Source: Gammaproteobacteria bacterium (lineage in GTDB: Bacteria > Pseudomonadota > Gammaproteobacteria > Pseudomonadales > Oleiphilaceae). Taken from it: a stretch of DNA of 5,778 nucleotides. Shown in pieces: positions 5,224 through 5,778 of this stretch. Under the pieces are notes generated by a model. That model did no database searches. It worked only from the letters and a program-made list of their open reading frames with translations, and had not been told where the DNA came from. Numbering within the stretch: position 1 is the first letter of the stretch; every line of letters begins with the position of its first letter. The stretch is taken from assembly GCA_029268325.1 (NCBI GenBank), contig JAJUGC010000159.1, forward strand, positions 1 to 5,778, written 5' to 3'. The translations under genes were made by a program, and so were the position numbers.

Positions 5224-5457
5224 ATGCGTTATTCGGCTTTCGCGATGCCTGTATTGCTCTTGGCCTTGGCCGGCTGTGGTCAGAATGAAGCGGATCCGGA
5301 AGAAACCCCGCCGGCTGGCCAAACCAGTGTACCGGCGGAGACTGCTCCAGAGGCTCCACCGGAGGACCGGGGCACGGGGCTTGGCACTGAGTTTGGGGTG
5401 GAAGGGGGTGATGTTACCGATCCATCTACCGGTGAAGGGACCGGTACAACCCAGTGA
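5224..5457 (+). CDS. Small, highly acidic lipoprotein of unknown function
   Basis: This 77-residue protein has a clear lipoprotein signal: MRYSAFAMPVLLLALAGC, with lipobox LAGC and lipidated Cys18. The residue after Cys18 is Gly, not Asp, which fits sorting to the outer membrane. The mature part is rich in Pro, Glu, Gly and Thr, with 13 acidic residues against one Arg (Arg49). It contains one aromatic residue (Phe57) and no further cysteine, so it is probably disordered. The ribosome binding site AAGGAG (5212-5217) lies six bases before the ATG and supports real translation. The gene begins 39 bases after the cytochrome stop on the same strand, so it probably belongs to the dehydrogenase operon. 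I do not recognise the family. A tether, spacer or assembly helper for the complex is possible, but so is an unrelated role. Confidence 0.75.
   Translation: MRYSAFAMPVLLLALAGCGQNEADPEETPPAGQTSVPAETAPEAPPEDRGTGLGTEFGVEGGDVTDPSTGEGTGTTQ
5427..5446 (+). other. Perfect hairpin in the 3' end of the lipoprotein gene
   Basis: TACCGGT (5427-5433) pairs perfectly with ACCGGTA (5440-5446) around the loop GAAGGG. It ends nine bases before the stop codon and encodes part of the Gly/Thr-rich tail. No T-run follows at once; the nearest T-rich stretch is 5469-5477. It may protect the 3' end of the operon mRNA or be a by-product of the repetitive Thr-Gly coding. Confidence 0.3.
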
Positions 5458-5591
5458 CATTGGCGTGGTTCTTTCTTGATTGTCAGAACATTTAACAATG
5501 GCTACACGGGCGTCGCCCCGCAGCAAACAGCCCTTTCCAGGAAAACAACAGGCTTTCTTTCGGCAAAAAGAGACACAAGGTCTAAATACGA

Positions 5592-5613
5592 GGCCGTTTC
5601 CGGCCACTTTTCT
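5592..5613 (+). terminator. Probable Rho-independent terminator of the dehydrogenase operon
   Basis: GGCCG (5592-5596) pairs with CGGCC (5601-5605) around a TTTC loop and is followed by ACTTTTCT. It is compact and GC-rich with a short T-rich tail, so it fits a weak intrinsic terminator. It lies 134 bases after the lipoprotein stop, implying a long 3' untranslated region or a separate short transcript. No better candidate occurs closer to the stop. Confidence 0.45.
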
Positions 5614-5641
5614 CCTTCAGCCTTCCACAAATTAGGTTTTT

Positions 5642-5670
5642 AGCGACAAAGCTGCGCTGGGGGCGTCGCT
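5642..5670 (+). other. Inverted repeat with nested hairpin
   Basis: AGCGAC (5642-5647) and GTCGCT (5665-5670) are perfect inverse complements. A small AGC-TGC-GCT hairpin (5650-5658) can form between them. A T-rich run, TTTCTTTTT (5682-5690), follows after 11 bases, too far for a standard terminator. It may be an operator or leader element for a gene beginning beyond the window. The right arm sits in GGGCGTCGC (5661-5669), which also occurs at 5508-5516. Confidence 0.25.
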
Positions 5671-5778
5671 CTTCTGCGTCATTTCTTTTTACAGGTCGAC
5701 GATGAATAAGATAAGTGGTTTTCTCGTCTAATCGACTCAAGTGACACAGTCGTCATGGTGATCGCCTGGAAAAAGCCG

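Larger units (their letters stand above)
5458..5778. other. 321-base stretch without a convincing gene
   Basis: Neither strand shows a frame with a ribosome binding site and gene-like composition. The long minus-strand frame across 5206-5607 mostly mirrors the lipoprotein gene. The region is visibly less GC-rich than the genes before it. It contains a GGGC-GTC-GCCC mini-hairpin (5508-5518), the palindrome TTTCC-A-GGAAA (5534-5544), a terminator-like hairpin (5592-5613) and a dyad at 5642-5670. A frame open from 5710 to the window end, with an ATG at 5755 (MVIAWKKP), could be the start of a following gene, but no ribosome binding site precedes it. Confidence 0.5.

Noticed and set aside
4676..5359. 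Minus-strand frame across the cytochrome and lipoprotein genes
   Set aside because: It is Pro/Ser/Arg-rich antisense of two well-supported plus-strand genes, with no ribosome binding site seen.
5427..5446. TACCGGT/ACCGGTA hairpin as the operon terminator
   Set aside because: It lies inside the coding region and has no adjacent T-run; the hairpin at 5592-5613 fits better.
5206..5607. Minus-strand frame of 133 codons in the tail region
   Set aside because: More than half mirrors the lipoprotein gene. The rest has no motif, and its predicted start lies in the terminator-like hairpin.
5702..5731. Nine-residue frame MNKISGFLV as a leader peptide
   Set aside because: Only a weak AGG precedes it, it shows no run of regulatory codons, and no attenuator follows, so it cannot be told from chance.

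Overview
The window looks like chromosomal DNA from a proteobacterium, probably a gammaproteobacterium. The signs are GC-rich codon third positions, strong AGGAG-type ribosome binding sites, a Tat-exported periplasmic dehydrogenase with c-type hemes, and an outer-membrane-type lipoprotein. The genus cannot be fixed from the sequence alone. All convincing genes are on the + strand.

Layout. Bases 1-104 are the 3' end of an unrecognised gene. Bases 105-357 are an intergenic region dense in inverted repeats and CTGTTT boxes that leads into a single-domain bacteriohemerythrin (358-762) with all seven di-iron ligands. A terminator-like hairpin follows. A leader with a 10-bp hairpin then precedes a GNAT-family acetyltransferase (929-1414). 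A second terminator-like structure and a candidate sigma70 promoter separate this from the main block.

The main block (1525-5457) reads as one operon for a periplasmic, membrane-anchored, FAD-dependent sugar/alcohol dehydrogenase. It has a Tat-signal small subunit (1525-2067), a GMC-type FAD catalytic subunit with a CC-x4-C-x3-C iron-sulfur motif (2072-3724), a three-heme cytochrome c with a C-terminal membrane anchor (3790-5184), and a very acidic 77-residue lipoprotein (5224-5457). The gene order and motifs match the gamma-alpha-beta arrangement of bacterial FAD-glucose, sorbitol and fructose dehydrogenases. The expected working is that the catalytic subunit folds with FAD and its cluster in the cytoplasm and is carried out by Tat on the small subunit. 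Electrons then pass from substrate to FAD, to the iron-sulfur cluster, to the three hemes, and on to quinone or another respiratory acceptor. The substrate cannot be read from the sequence.

Bases 5458-5778 hold no convincing gene, only a terminator-like hairpin, another inverted repeat and a possible start of a gene running off the window. I see no mobile elements, CRISPR arrays, tRNA or rRNA. The least explained items are the acidic lipoprotein at the end of the dehydrogenase operon and the layered palindromes in front of the hemerythrin gene.
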